Part shown: piece by piece, positions 1 through 8,637 of the stretch | Layout: the number at the start of each line of letters is the position of its first letter | Position numbering within the stretch: position 1 is the stretch's first letter | Assembly (NCBI GenBank): GCA_902803035.1 | Contig: CADCON010000148.1 | Coordinates: 1-17,604, forward strand | DNA length: 17,604 nt | Direction: 5' to 3' | Origin: an uncultured Ruminococcus sp. | GTDB lineage: Bacteria; Bacillota; Clostridia; Oscillospirales; Acutalibacteraceae | Notes under the pieces: generated by a model | The model's input: only the letters and a program-made list of their open reading frames with translations | Told to the model about the DNA's origin: nothing | Database searches by the model: none | Translations under genes and position numbers: made by a program

Positions 1-920
1 AGTGAACGCAGCTTGCCCGTATCGAGATTCATGTGAAGGGTCGGGGCATAGCCCAGCTTGGCCGCGTCGGGACGTTCCCGGATCTCGACTTCAATCGCTC
101 CGCCCGCGCATTCCTTCGCCACCAGACACGCCATTTCGTATATCGAGCAATAGGTGGATTCGTTGGCGGCGTTGTAGGCCTCCCCCGGCGCGCCCTTTGC
201 CAGCACGGTGAAGATCGCGTCGGCGGCGTCTTCGGTGTAAAGGTAATTGCGCTTTGTTTCGCCCCGGGTGTTGAGGACGATATTCCTGCCCTCGATGGCA
301 CAGCGCGCAAATTCCGCGAACACCCTGCCGTCATCGTACCCCACGCCGGGTCCGAAGGTCTGGGTCAGCCGCACCACGTACGCCGGAACGCCGTATTCCG
401 AAGCGTAGGAGGCGCAAAGGCTCTCGCACATTCTCTTGCTTTCGGGATAACAGCTTCGCACCGCCATGGCATTGAGATTGGTGGGGTGATTTTCGCCGAT
501 CTTCTCGTCGGTCGCGGGCGTTCCGTAGACCTCCATGCTCGAAAGATAGACGAATCCCTTCACGCGGTTTGCCCGCGCGAATTCCAGCATATTCGCCGTT
601 CCCACGACGGAGGTCATCACGGTTTCCACCGGCTTTTCAATGAACGCCTTGCTGGATGTCTGGCTCGCCGCGTGAATGATGTAATCAATTTCCCTGTCCT
701 CCGGCTGCACCGTGCGGACGTCGGCGACCAGTATTTCAAGCCCCCGGTCAATGTACGCCCCCAGAAGCGCCTGCGCCTTCTGCCTGTTGCGGACAAGGGC
801 GACCGCCGCAACAGGACGCTCGGCGCGCTCGTTCCACTCAAATATCTGCCCGATCAGCGCGCGGCCGATCAGTCCCGTCGCGCCTGTAATCAGAATGCGC
901 TTTCCCTCGAATTGTTTCAT
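1..920 (-). CDS. NAD-dependent epimerase/dehydratase (extended SDR), 3' end cut by the window
   Basis: Predicted nucleotide-sugar epimerase, dehydratase or related extended short-chain dehydrogenase acting in the cytoplasm on an activated sugar or polyol. The 306 visible codons start at ATG 918-920 and have no stop before the window edge. Seen: a Rossmann dinucleotide-binding motif GATGLIG at residues 13-19, a serine-rich strand SSMEVYG at 127-133, and the catalytic Y158-x3-K162 (YPESK). A later segment RNYLYTEDAADA is typical of the sugar-epimerase branch. It begins 5 nt after the glf stop, so it is the last visible gene of the polysaccharide operon. Its ribosome-binding site is weak, so it may be translationally coupled to glf. 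The exact substrate cannot be read from sequence. Because an IspD/TarI-type cytidylyltransferase is in the same operon, it might act on the CDP-linked precursor, but that is inference. Confidence 0.88.
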   Translation of the reverse strand, partial: MKQFEGKRILITGATGLIGRALIGQIFEWNERAERPVAAVALVRNRQKAQALLGAYIDRGLEILVADVRTVQPEDREIDYIIHAASQTSSKAFIEKPVETVMTSVVGTANMLEFARANRVKGFVYLSSMEVYGTPATDEKIGENHPTNLNAMAVRSCYPESKRMCESLCASYASEYGVPAYVVRLTQTFGPGVGYDDGRVFAEFARCAIEGRNIVLNTRGETKRNYLYTEDAADAIFTVLAKGAPGEAYNAANESTYCSIYEMACLVAKECAGGAIEVEIRERPDAAKLGYAPTLHMNLDTGKLRS

Positions 921-925
921 ATCCG

Positions 926-2068
926 TCAATTCAAAAACCCCCGTTCACCTGATTCATCAAGCTCCTGCCCGCTGCGCCTGAGCGCCTCGGCAATCACCTG
1001 ATCCATGTCGTAATATTTGTATTCGCCCAGCCTGCCGCCGAATATTACATGGCGTTCCGCTTCGGCAAGCTGTCTGTACTGCGCGTAAAGCCGGCTGTTC
1101 CTGTCGTCATTCACGGGATAATACGGCTCGTCGCCGGGTTTCCACTCGGAACTGTACTCGCGGCTGATCACCGTTCCGGGAATTTCCCTGCCCTCTTCAT
1201 CCCTGCCGAATTCAAACCACTTGTGCTCGATGATCCGGGTCCACGGCGTCTCGCGGTCGGTGTAATTCACAGCCGCGTTGCCCTGAAAATTGGGCGTATC
1301 CAGCCATTCGGTTTCAAAGCGCACGCTGCGGTATTCGAGATGACCGAGCCGGTAGCCGAAATACGCGTCAATCGGGCCGGTATAGACCACCCTTCCGGCA
1401 AGCGCGTCAAGCGCCGCCTTGTTTTCCAGATAATCGGTATCAAGCCGCACCTCGGTTCCCTGCAGGAGCTTTTCCACCATCCGTGTGTAGCCGCCGATGG
1501 GAATGCCCTGGTAAAGGGCGTTGAAGTAGTTGTTGTCAAAGGTCAGCCTGACCGGCAGCCGCTTGATGATGAAGGCGGGAAGCTCGCGGCAGTCCCTTCC
1601 CCATTGCTTTTCGGTGTAGCCCTTGATGAGCTTCTCAAAGATATCGCGCCCCACCAGGGAAATTGCCTGTTCTTCCAGATTGCGGGGAACGCCGGTGATT
1701 TCCGCCCGCTGCTCGTCGATTTTCGCCCGCGCCTCCTGCGGGGTGACCACGCCCCACATCTTGTTGAAGGTGTACATATTGAAGGGCAGCGAATACAGCT
1801 CCCCTCTGTAATTGGCCACCGGGGAATTGGTAAAGCGGTTGAATGCGGCGAACCGGTTGACATATTCCCATACCGTCCGGTCGTTGGTGTGGAAGATGTG
1901 CGCGCCGTAAATATGCACATGGATTCCCCTGACATTCTCAGTGTACACGTTTCCGCCGATATGCGGACGCTTGTCCACCACCAGCACGGATTGGCCCCGC
2001 GCCTTCGCTTCGTGCGCGAATACCGCTCCGTAAAGCCCCGCGCCGACTATCAGATAATCATATTTCAA
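926..2068 (-). CDS. glf: UDP-galactopyranose mutase
   Basis: Flavoenzyme that interconverts UDP-galactopyranose and UDP-galactofuranose, supplying Galf for cell-surface glycans. The 380-residue product has the usual family length. Seen: the FAD-binding motif GAGLYG at residues 9-14, IGGN at 37-40 and HIYGAHIFHT at 52-61, followed by the conserved RFTNSPVANYRGELYSLPFN stretch and the late GGRLGEYKYYDMDQVI segment that closes the flavin site. The start codon is TTG (2066-2068): an in-frame TGA lies two codons upstream, so no earlier ATG is possible, and a GGGAGAG ribosome-binding site precedes it by about 8 nt. It follows the flippase gene by 50 nt and precedes the epimerase by 5 nt. Its presence argues that the product of this locus contains galactofuranose. 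Confidence 0.96.
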   Translation of the reverse strand: MKYDYLIVGAGLYGAVFAHEAKARGQSVLVVDKRPHIGGNVYTENVRGIHVHIYGAHIFHTNDRTVWEYVNRFAAFNRFTNSPVANYRGELYSLPFNMYTFNKMWGVVTPQEARAKIDEQRAEITGVPRNLEEQAISLVGRDIFEKLIKGYTEKQWGRDCRELPAFIIKRLPVRLTFDNNYFNALYQGIPIGGYTRMVEKLLQGTEVRLDTDYLENKAALDALAGRVVYTGPIDAYFGYRLGHLEYRSVRFETEWLDTPNFQGNAAVNYTDRETPWTRIIEHKWFEFGRDEEGREIPGTVISREYSSEWKPGDEPYYPVNDDRNSRLYAQYRQLAEAERHVIFGGRLGEYKYYDMDQVIAEALRRSGQELDESGERGFLN

Positions 2069-2118
2069 TGCTCAATCTCTCCCTCATATCACTTGCGTTC
2101 GATTGCCCAAAGGAAATG

Positions 2119-3603
2119 TTACGGCTGCTCTGGTTCCTTCTGCCTGAGAATCCCGCGTTTTCTCAGCCGCTTGATGAGCTGCGCCGAAAGACTGCGTACA
2201 AGCCATTCGCCTGTCACGTACAGAATCAGGCCATATGACCCGAAGAAAAGAATGGTCGTCAGCGCGAGCGTCATGAAGTTGCTCAGACCCAGAAAGGCCA
2301 CCCAGAAGGAGCTTACGGTTCCCACCGCCAGTCCCAGAAGGATTCTCTTGTAAGACACCGCGTGGAACGCGCGTCCGATCTCTCCCCGCAGGGCAAAATA
2401 CTGCACCGCGAGCACAGCCGCCTCCGCCACCACCGTTCCGATGGCCGCGCCTGTGGACGCCATTCGCGGAATGAGCAGGGAATTGATGACCAGATTGATC
2501 ACAAGCCCCACCACTTCCGACAGCAGCACGGATTTCTCCCTTCCCATCGGAACCATGATCTGAATGCCCGTGATATTGGTCACGCCGATAAACAGCAGCG
2601 TGGGCATGATAATTCGCATGGGAAGAACCGAGGATTCAAAGTAGCCGCCGGAAAACAGCATAATGCCGAATCTCGCGTACAGCATGAAGTACAGCATGAA
2701 CGCCGAGGATACAATGAATACAAAATCCAATGCCTTCTTGCTGGCGACGCGGAATTTCTTCCACATTTTCTTTTCAATGTAATAGGAGGAACGCGGCAGC
2801 AGCACGGCGCCGAGAGAGGTGACCAGACTCAGCAGCAGGGTCTTGATTCTCACCGCCGTATTGTAAATGCCGACGTCGCTTTTGGTCAGCATAAATCCGA
2901 GCATGATGGTGTCCATGTGAGTATAGATGGTGGTCGCGCACGCCATAGCGAAGAAAACCGCCACCGGCTTCAGGTGCCGTTTCATATCGTAATGCCCCAC
3001 GGGCCTGAAATCAATCAATCTGCGGGCATTGATGAAATTCACAATGTTGGAGGCGGAGGAAGCAAAAATCGAAATCGCGCCGTACAGGACATAATCATCT
3101 CCGTCGTGGACAAGCAAGAAAAGCGCGATCATGGCAATCAGCTTGAACACAAGGGAGCGCAAAGCTATGTAGCGGTACTGTTCAAGGGCTTTATACAGCC
3201 ACTCCATACCGATAGACGTGAGAAAAATGGTCGAGCTGATAATCACATACAGCGTCCTGTCCTGCCATAAATCCGGAAGAAGCAGCAGCGCAAGTGCCAG
3301 AAGCATATAGGATACGACGCACATGATCAGGTTGATGCCGAGAAGCTCATGTGCCGTGCGGGTCAGCTCCAGACGGTTGTTCCTCACTTTAGAACAGGTG
3401 CGGATGCCGTAGGTTGGCATTCCCAGCTGCGAAAGCATGGTGAAGTAGGAAATCAGGGATACCGCGAACGACACCCTTCCCATACCTGCCGGCCGTAAAA
3501 TTCTCGAAACATAGGGGAAGGTGATCAGCGGGAAGATGACGCTTGACATCTTCAGTAATGTATGATAAACGAAGTTCTTTTTTAATGATTTTTGCTTTTT
3601 CAT
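2119..3603 (-). CDS. Wzx-type oligosaccharide flippase
   Basis: Polytopic membrane protein of the MOP/PST exporter superfamily, predicted to flip lipid-linked oligosaccharide repeat units across the cytoplasmic membrane. The 494 residues are rich in hydrophobic segments consistent with about 12-14 transmembrane helices. The N-terminal region (KNFVYHTLLKMSSVIFPLIT, then FPYVSRIL) has the usual family start: a short basic tail, a first helix and a conserved P-YVSR-L turn. A basic C-terminal tail follows the last helix. The start ATG (3601-3603) has an AGGAAG site 6 nt upstream. It lies 42 nt after the cytidylyltransferase gene in the same operon. A flippase implies a Wzx/Wzy-like assembly route, although no Wzy polymerase is in the window. 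The individual substrate cannot be predicted from sequence. Confidence 0.9.
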   Translation of the reverse strand: MKKQKSLKKNFVYHTLLKMSSVIFPLITFPYVSRILRPAGMGRVSFAVSLISYFTMLSQLGMPTYGIRTCSKVRNNRLELTRTAHELLGINLIMCVVSYMLLALALLLLPDLWQDRTLYVIISSTIFLTSIGMEWLYKALEQYRYIALRSLVFKLIAMIALFLLVHDGDDYVLYGAISIFASSASNIVNFINARRLIDFRPVGHYDMKRHLKPVAVFFAMACATTIYTHMDTIMLGFMLTKSDVGIYNTAVRIKTLLLSLVTSLGAVLLPRSSYYIEKKMWKKFRVASKKALDFVFIVSSAFMLYFMLYARFGIMLFSGGYFESSVLPMRIIMPTLLFIGVTNITGIQIMVPMGREKSVLLSEVVGLVINLVINSLLIPRMASTGAAIGTVVAEAAVLAVQYFALRGEIGRAFHAVSYKRILLGLAVGTVSSFWVAFLGLSNFMTLALTTILFFGSYGLILYVTGEWLVRSLSAQLIKRLRKRGILRQKEPEQP

Positions 3604-3645
3604 CTGATACTTCCTGACATTGCAACAATATCGAAGCCAAAGGAA

Positions 3646-4386
3646 TTATTCATTGGCAGGCGCGTGCAGCCCATAAATCTGTTCGTTCTCCCGCGCGTCA
3701 AGTATGGCGCGCATGGTGTAGAAATCGTCCGGCGTGGTGATTTTGATATTCTCATACGGGCCGTCCACCATATGCAGCCGGAAGCCGTAGGACTGCATGA
3801 GCGTGCAGGAATCAATCGAATCGGTGACGCCCTCGCTCAAAGCCCTCTCATGGACGGCGAGAATATCCTCCAGACGGAAGCTCTGGGGAGCCTTTGCCAC
3901 CCGGGAACGCGCGCGGGAAGGCACTTCCTCCACCATTCCGTCCTCCCCCGCCAGAACGATGGTTTCCTTGACAACGGCCGAAGTGATCGCCGAGCCGTAT
4001 TCCCTGACGCTGGCAATATTGGCCGACAGCAGCTCCTCATTGATCAGGGGGCGCACACCGTCGTGAATGAGCACAATCGCGTCGCGCCCCGCGGCGACCT
4101 CCCGCGCGGCAAGCAATCCGTTGTAGATCGAAAGCTGCCCCGTCGCGCCGCCGCTCACCACCCGCTTGACCTTTTCAATGCGGTATTGGTAGAGCAGCTT
4201 CTCCATATGAGGAATCCAGTCCGCCACGCAGGCGATCACCACCGCGTCTATTTCCGCGTTGCGCTCAAAATATTCAAGCGTATGAATGATGATTGGCTTG
4301 TTGTGTATTGAAAGGAACTGCTTGGGCAGATCCCTGCTGTGCATCCGGCTGCCCACGCCGCCGGCAAAGATGACGCCGATATTCAT
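3646..4386 (-). CDS. IspD/TarI-family cytidylyltransferase (likely polyol-phosphate)
   Basis: Transfers CMP from CTP to a phosphorylated polyol, giving a CDP-activated donor. Seen in 246 residues: nucleotide-binding loop AGGVGSRM (8-15), PKQF (21-24), HDGVRP (109-114), KAPQSF (165-170) and ENIKITTPDD (212-221), which are the hallmarks of the IspD/TarI fold. AGGxGSRM and KPIIIHTLE look closer to TarI-like ribitol-5-phosphate cytidylyltransferases than to housekeeping IspD, and the gene sits among LicD, CDP-glycerol transferase and glf genes, so I infer a role in polymer biosynthesis. The start ATG 4384-4386 was chosen because AGGAG lies 4 nt upstream; an in-frame extension to 4500 would overlap the preceding glycosyltransferase gene. 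Housekeeping IspD (methylerythritol phosphate pathway) remains the alternative. There is no fused SDR domain of the Acs1/Bcs1 kind. Confidence 0.87.
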   Translation of the reverse strand: MNIGVIFAGGVGSRMHSRDLPKQFLSIHNKPIIIHTLEYFERNAEIDAVVIACVADWIPHMEKLLYQYRIEKVKRVVSGGATGQLSIYNGLLAAREVAAGRDAIVLIHDGVRPLINEELLSANIASVREYGSAITSAVVKETIVLAGEDGMVEEVPSRARSRVAKAPQSFRLEDILAVHERALSEGVTDSIDSCTLMQSYGFRLHMVDGPYENIKITTPDDFYTMRAILDARENEQIYGLHAPANE

Positions 4387-4436
4387 GTTGCTCCTGCCTT
4401 TCATTTCATTGCGCCGCCGCCCGGGCGGTTCAGCGG

Positions 4437-5429
4437 CTAATACCTGTATTTTTTCAGCATAATCCCGTGAAGCGGACCGTACGCCCGAAAGCCGCTCCAC
4501 ACAAGAAGCCTGACAAATCTGGACTGCTTCACCAGATCATGGTAAATGCAAGGCTGATTCGTCCTGAGGTAATCCACCAATTCCCTCAGCTCGCGCTTGT
4601 GCTGCTCTGACACGGAGATGATCAGATACGTCCTGATCTGAAAGCGCGTCCGCTTGACAAAATACCTGTAGATGTAACATTCGCGCTTCGTGCGCTTCTG
4701 ATGAACGCCGGAATACACGCCGTACAGATGCTTCAGAACGGCTGTCTGCTCCATGTAGTGCTTCTCCAGCCCCGCAAGGCTCACGCTCTGTTCGCTCCGT
4801 CCTATGCGGTAGCAATAGAGCGTCACGGGCGCGACGCGGACGGTATTCACCCAGCGAAGCGGGAGCAGGTCGTATTCCTGATCCGTGTAGAAGCAATGCT
4901 CGGTGATGGTCACGCCGTTGTCCCTGAGCAGCGATGTGCGGTAGGTGATGGCGTGCATGGTAAACCACGCGTCATCCGGCAGCTCTTCAAAGGTACCGGT
5001 GACAAAGGGAATGTTCTCCCCTTCGTCGCGCTCCTCCGTGTGCCCGTCGGATTCAAAGACCCGGCGAAAGCGCGTGATGATCATGTCCTCCCGCGCGTCC
5101 TCCAGAATGGCCATGAATTCTCTCAGCCCGTCGCTGTCAAACCAGTCGTCGCCGTCGAGAAGGCGGAAATACCTGCCCGAAGCCGCTTTGAGCGATGCGT
5201 TGAAGGCGGAGCCGTAGCCGCCGTTTTCCTTATTGATCAGCATGAAGGTGCCGGGCCATTTCCGGACGTATTCCATTGCGACGCCCGCGGTGCCGTCCTC
5301 CGAGCCGTCGTTGACCACAATGACCTCCAGACGGTCCATGATCTCCGGAACGACGCAGGAATCCAGCGTCTGACGGAGATAAGCCTCCACATTATAGCAA
5401 GCGACCGAAACAGTGAGTAATTTATTCAA
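4437..5429 (-). CDS. Glycosyltransferase family 2
   Basis: Predicted GT-A-fold inverting glycosyltransferase adding a sugar to the lipid-linked intermediate on the cytoplasmic face. In the 330-residue product the order is typical: N-terminal strand LTVSVACYNVEAYL, VVNDGSEDGT with NDGS at residues 40-43, GGYGSAFNASL (70-80), and the metal-binding LLDGDDWFDSD at 90-100 with DGDD at 92-95. The rest is a variable, basic acceptor region. The start is taken as TTG 5427-5429: a near-perfect GAGGAGG lies 5 nt upstream of it, whereas the in-frame ATG at 5450 lies upstream of that site and has no ribosome-binding site. With the TTG start the gene overlaps the CDP-glycerol-type transferase gene by 8 nt, indicating translational coupling. 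The donor sugar is unknown. Confidence 0.93.
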   Translation of the reverse strand: MNKLLTVSVACYNVEAYLRQTLDSCVVPEIMDRLEVIVVNDGSEDGTAGVAMEYVRKWPGTFMLINKENGGYGSAFNASLKAASGRYFRLLDGDDWFDSDGLREFMAILEDAREDMIITRFRRVFESDGHTEERDEGENIPFVTGTFEELPDDAWFTMHAITYRTSLLRDNGVTITEHCFYTDQEYDLLPLRWVNTVRVAPVTLYCYRIGRSEQSVSLAGLEKHYMEQTAVLKHLYGVYSGVHQKRTKRECYIYRYFVKRTRFQIRTYLIISVSEQHKRELRELVDYLRTNQPCIYHDLVKQSRFVRLLVWSGFRAYGPLHGIMLKKYRY

Positions 5430-6636
5430 AATGTCCTCCTCGTTCGTCATCCGGCAGCCTGTCCTCCAGAAGGTTCCGGATCATGACGGCCGCTCTCTCC
5501 GACGCCCTCCCGTCATCCACGCAGCCCTTGTCCTCCAGGAAGCGATCCACGTCATGGGCATACTTCTTCATGTCAAAGCCGCCGATAATTCTTTTCACAG
5601 CGGCATTGTCCTTCGCCAGCGGAAACGGGGCGGCGGTAATGGGGTAATAGAAGCCCGTGCTGTTCTGGTATTCCTCAAGGTCCGGGGCGTAGATGATACC
5701 CGGTTTCTTGGTAATGACATAATCAAATATCCAGCTCGAATAGTCGGTCACGGCAAAATCAATCGCCACCATCAGCTCCTGAATGTCCGTGTAGAGATTG
5801 CCGTTGAGTACATAATCCCGGTCGGGCTTTACGCTGCGGCTGCGGCAGTCCTTGGGATGCAGCCGCTTGAGAATATACCATTTCCCGCCGAACCGCTCCT
5901 TCAGGCAGTCCCGCAGAAGCCCCGCGTCAAATGCCTCAAAGCCCTTGGACGCCTGCCGCGCGAAGGTGGGCGCGAAGAGCGCGAGCCTGGCGTCCGCCGG
6001 CAGACCGTAAAAGACACGCACCTTGTCGCGGAGATCGTTGCCGCCGTCCGGCGAAATATCCGCGCCCCTGACCAGGACGTCATTCCGGGCATGACCGTAA
6101 AGAAGCACGGGTGTCTTTTCCCAGAAGGAGCTTCTGTAGACGTCGGTTTCAAAGCTGCTGTTGGAAATGATATAATCGCAAAGCTCCCCGCAGCGGTAGC
6201 CGATTCTGTTGCGCTTGGCGTTGGTATTGGAGGACGAGTCGATGCGCTTGATGCCGAGGGAACCGTGCATGGTTTCGATATAATACTGTCCCTTCTTCTT
6301 GGCAAACGGCTGCCTGACAAAATTGAAGCCGTTGTCCACCAGCACCTTCGCGCTGTAAAGCGCGCGGAAGTATTGCGGCGTTCCGAACACCACCGTTTCC
6401 GCGTAGTCAGGGAATCCCGCTCTCTCCCCGCTGCCGGGAATCACCCATACGCAGCGCACATCCGGCGCCATCTCGTGCAGCCTGCGGCAGATGTATTTCG
6501 GATTGCAGGTAAATTTCCCTTGGAACGTAACAAAAAGCACCATATTGGGATCGATTGGAATGCACCCGCGTATCGCTTGGTGCGAGTAGGCGGTCATGCG
6601 CCGTTTTGCTTTCATCAAAAATTCATTCAGAGTCAT
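5422..6636 (-). CDS. CDP-glycerol glycerophosphotransferase family protein (TagB/TagF-like)
   Basis: Predicted teichoic-acid-type polyolphosphate transferase that moves glycerol-phosphate or a related polyol-phosphate from a CDP donor to a glycan acceptor; such enzymes are peripheral to the inner membrane face. Seen in 404 residues: MHGSLG at 123-128 (family HGxxxK-type region), APTF at 222-225, KRLHPK at 257-262, and the signature DYSSWIFDYVITKKPGIIYA at 298-317 followed by PDLEEY, which is diagnostic of the glyphos-transferase family. Only one catalytic module is present, as in TagB or TarF, without the large extension of TagF polymerases. The ATG at 6634-6636 has AGGAGG 5 nt upstream. The gene begins 9 nt after the pyruvyl transferase stop. 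A CDP-ribitol substrate is as possible as CDP-glycerol. Confidence 0.93.
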   Translation of the reverse strand: MTLNEFLMKAKRRMTAYSHQAIRGCIPIDPNMVLFVTFQGKFTCNPKYICRRLHEMAPDVRCVWVIPGSGERAGFPDYAETVVFGTPQYFRALYSAKVLVDNGFNFVRQPFAKKKGQYYIETMHGSLGIKRIDSSSNTNAKRNRIGYRCGELCDYIISNSSFETDVYRSSFWEKTPVLLYGHARNDVLVRGADISPDGGNDLRDKVRVFYGLPADARLALFAPTFARQASKGFEAFDAGLLRDCLKERFGGKWYILKRLHPKDCRSRSVKPDRDYVLNGNLYTDIQELMVAIDFAVTDYSSWIFDYVITKKPGIIYAPDLEEYQNSTGFYYPITAAPFPLAKDNAAVKRIIGGFDMKKYAHDVDRFLEDKGCVDDGRASERAAVMIRNLLEDRLPDDERGGHFE

Positions 6637-6645
6637 GGTTTCCTC

Positions 6646-7641
6646 CTATCTCCCGACAAACTGAGATTTAAAACCGGCAACCGCACGGCTGTCGATCTGG
6701 ATTTCAGTCGCAAATTCGCTGTTGATTCTGCCCTCAAGCTCCGATTCCACATCCCGCCGGCGGAGAGACGGAATATGATTGGTTTCACGGAAGCCTTCCG
6801 CGCGGTGGTCTATGCTGATGATCAGGCTGCGGCAGCCGTTCTGCATGGCGAATATTCCCCCGTGCAGCCTTGTGCCGACATAATCTGTCCTGCCGCCGCG
6901 AAGGAATCCCCGGAACGCCGCGAGCGAACAGAGTCTGGGCAGCGGCGGAATTCCCAGCCGCTTTTCCAGCAGGGCGAGGTAACCTTCATCCTCCGTGGTC
7001 TGAATCCACGCCCGCACTTCCCTGTAATTGCGCAGGACGATGTCCAGCATGGCCGCGTCGCCGGCCGCGTCCGTCTGGTCACGGTAGCCGCTCACACTGA
7101 CCGCGCAGCGTTCGCCCTTTCCGGCGGGAATCCGCGCGCAGCGTTCCGGCGTAAGCTCCCAGAGCGAAGGACAGCCGGTATTCACCGCGCGGCAGCCGAG
7201 CGATTCGACGATGCTGCGCGTCAGCTCGTCCCGGACGCTGTGAATGATTTCGCGCGACAGCACCCTTCCGTAGAGAAAACGGGCGTAAGGGTCGAGCTTT
7301 TCCGTGCTGCCGGTGGTTCCCGCGCCGATGAGTACACAATTTCGGTAGACCGGAAGATTGGACGGGCAGAGCTGCCATTGGGCATTCACCTTGCCGATCC
7401 GGTTCTGCGCGATGAGATTAGTGCCGCAGATGAATTTCCAGTCGGCGTTGACAAAATAGCTGACCTTGGAATTGCGGCGAAGCATCTGCGCGAGGGAGAA
7501 ATTCCTGACATGGGTGGCAAGCCGCAGGGAAAAATGACTTTCAAACAGTTCTCCCATATTCCGCATGACCGCGTCCATGATGATTTCGTCCCCCAGATTG
7601 CTGGAACCGAGGGCGGTGTCAAATATGGCGATCCTTTTCAT
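6646..7641 (-). CDS. Polysaccharide pyruvyl transferase family protein
   Basis: Member of the WcaK/CsaB-like pyruvyl transferase family, whose characterised members form a pyruvate ketal on a glycan sugar using phosphoenolpyruvate. Seen in 331 residues: the N-terminal strand and loop IFDTALGSSNLGDEII (6-21) and the conserved RLHGGIFAMQNGCRSL from residue 258, followed by the ISIDHR motif around 277-280. Histidine in RLHG is the expected active-site residue. The start is uncertain: ATG 7639-7641 leaves 4 nt after the LicD stop and matches the usual family N-terminus, whereas in-frame ATGs at 7653 and 7665 would overlap the LicD gene; none has a strong ribosome-binding site. Some family members act in sugar-polymer assembly without proven pyruvylation, so the reaction is a family-level inference. 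Confidence 0.9.
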   Translation of the reverse strand: MKRIAIFDTALGSSNLGDEIIMDAVMRNMGELFESHFSLRLATHVRNFSLAQMLRRNSKVSYFVNADWKFICGTNLIAQNRIGKVNAQWQLCPSNLPVYRNCVLIGAGTTGSTEKLDPYARFLYGRVLSREIIHSVRDELTRSIVESLGCRAVNTGCPSLWELTPERCARIPAGKGERCAVSVSGYRDQTDAAGDAAMLDIVLRNYREVRAWIQTTEDEGYLALLEKRLGIPPLPRLCSLAAFRGFLRGGRTDYVGTRLHGGIFAMQNGCRSLIISIDHRAEGFRETNHIPSLRRRDVESELEGRINSEFATEIQIDSRAVAGFKSQFVGR

Positions 7642-7645
7642 CTTC

Positions 7646-8593
7646 TCACGCATCCTGTCCGCCATCGGAGGACGGTTCCATGTCCTCCGGAAATTTTATC
7701 TCAAGAATCACGTGCCCTTCCCGCCTGTCAGGCGCGGGGAGCCGCATATAGTCGCCGTACATATTCCTGAGATAAGCGTCATAGTCCTTCGGCACGTTCC
7801 ACCAATGCCCCTCGAAATTCATTCTGACCGTTTCGACAAAGCCGTCGCGCCGGTACAATTCGCCGAAGAAATGCCGCCTTCCCGCGGGAACCGACACATA
7901 GACAGAGCGGTTGTTCCTGCAGCGGCTGTAGCACCGCTGGGTCTTCTCCGCCCACCTGTCGAGCGAGCGGAAGCTGAGAAGCCTGCCGATGAATATCTTG
8001 GTCTTCAGCACGGAAATCAGCTTTTTATTGTTTCCCGCCATTGCGAGGACCCGCTTCCGGTAATGGAAATAATTCCTGCACGACAGTAAAAAACCCATTC
8101 TCATGCATTCCATGCCATGAATGAATCTGAGGACGGGATTGTCGAAGGTGTTTTCAATGCGGATAATATCCACAAAGAATCCGCATTCGTCGTTGTACGC
8201 GTCCTCCCTCGTGCGGAAAACGCTGTTCTTGAGCCTGACGCGGCTCACCAGAATACCGTAATTTTTCTTTTTGTAGGTGTGAAGCCAGTATTTGTCGGAA
8301 AATCTCGCCAGAAACGCCTTCTCAAACCGGTCAAAATCGCTGCCGAGAATGTCGATATCCATATCGTCATCCCACGGAATGAAGCCCCCGTGCCTGACCG
8401 CGCCCAGTGCGCTTCCCCCCGTGAGGTGATAGGCGATGTTTTCCTCTTCGCAGACCGAGATGATATCCTCCGCGATGGCGATAAGATACTTCTGATACCT
8501 TTCCAGCAGTCCGCCGATGAGCTGAACCGTTCCGTCAGCGTTCAGCGGCTGCTTGAACTGATCAGCCGTTGAGAATAATTCGATCAGGCCCAT
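7646..8593 (-). CDS. LicD-family phosphotransferase
   Basis: LicD proteins (also the fukutin/FKRP family in animals) transfer phosphocholine or ribitol-phosphate type groups from CDP-linked donors to glycans. The 315-residue product carries the defining motif: TGGSALGAVRH at 58-68 and the acidic metal site WDDDMDID at 74-81, inside the nucleotidyltransferase-like domain. Its C-terminal half is basic and variable. The ATG at 8591-8593 has GGAGG 7 nt upstream. It is the second gene of the operon and is separated from the first by a 165-bp fold-back element. With the cytidylyltransferase and the CDP-glycerol-type transferase in the same operon, I infer a polyol-phosphate substituent. No choline uptake or choline kinase gene (licA/licB) is present, which makes phosphocholine less likely. 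Confidence 0.93.
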   Translation of the reverse strand: MGLIELFSTADQFKQPLNADGTVQLIGGLLERYQKYLIAIAEDIISVCEEENIAYHLTGGSALGAVRHGGFIPWDDDMDIDILGSDFDRFEKAFLARFSDKYWLHTYKKKNYGILVSRVRLKNSVFRTREDAYNDECGFFVDIIRIENTFDNPVLRFIHGMECMRMGFLLSCRNYFHYRKRVLAMAGNNKKLISVLKTKIFIGRLLSFRSLDRWAEKTQRCYSRCRNNRSVYVSVPAGRRHFFGELYRRDGFVETVRMNFEGHWWNVPKDYDAYLRNMYGDYMRLPAPDRREGHVILEIKFPEDMEPSSDGGQDA

Positions 8594-8637
8594 ACATCAC
8601 CCTCCGTAAAGCGCGGAATGCCCGCCCAAGCTCACAC

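Noticed and set aside
4415..4430. GC-rich palindrome (CCGCCCGGGCGG) between the GT2 and cytidylyltransferase genes, considered as a terminator
   Set aside because: There is no T-run on either strand and it sits inside a tightly spaced operon; it is probably incidental or a minor mRNA structure.
3646..4500. Longer cytidylyltransferase starting at 4500
   Set aside because: The extra 38 residues overlap the GT2 gene and resemble no IspD/TarI N-terminus; the ATG at 4386 has AGGAG just upstream and begins exactly at the family's first strand.
5413..7770. A 785-codon open frame on the plus strand, and similar long plus-strand frames at 33-1001, 1049-2353, 9786-11609 and 14510-16546
   Set aside because: Each lies antisense to well-supported genes with recognised domains. 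The translations are rich in His, Arg and Val with no recognisable motif, as expected from reading GC-rich codons on the wrong strand.
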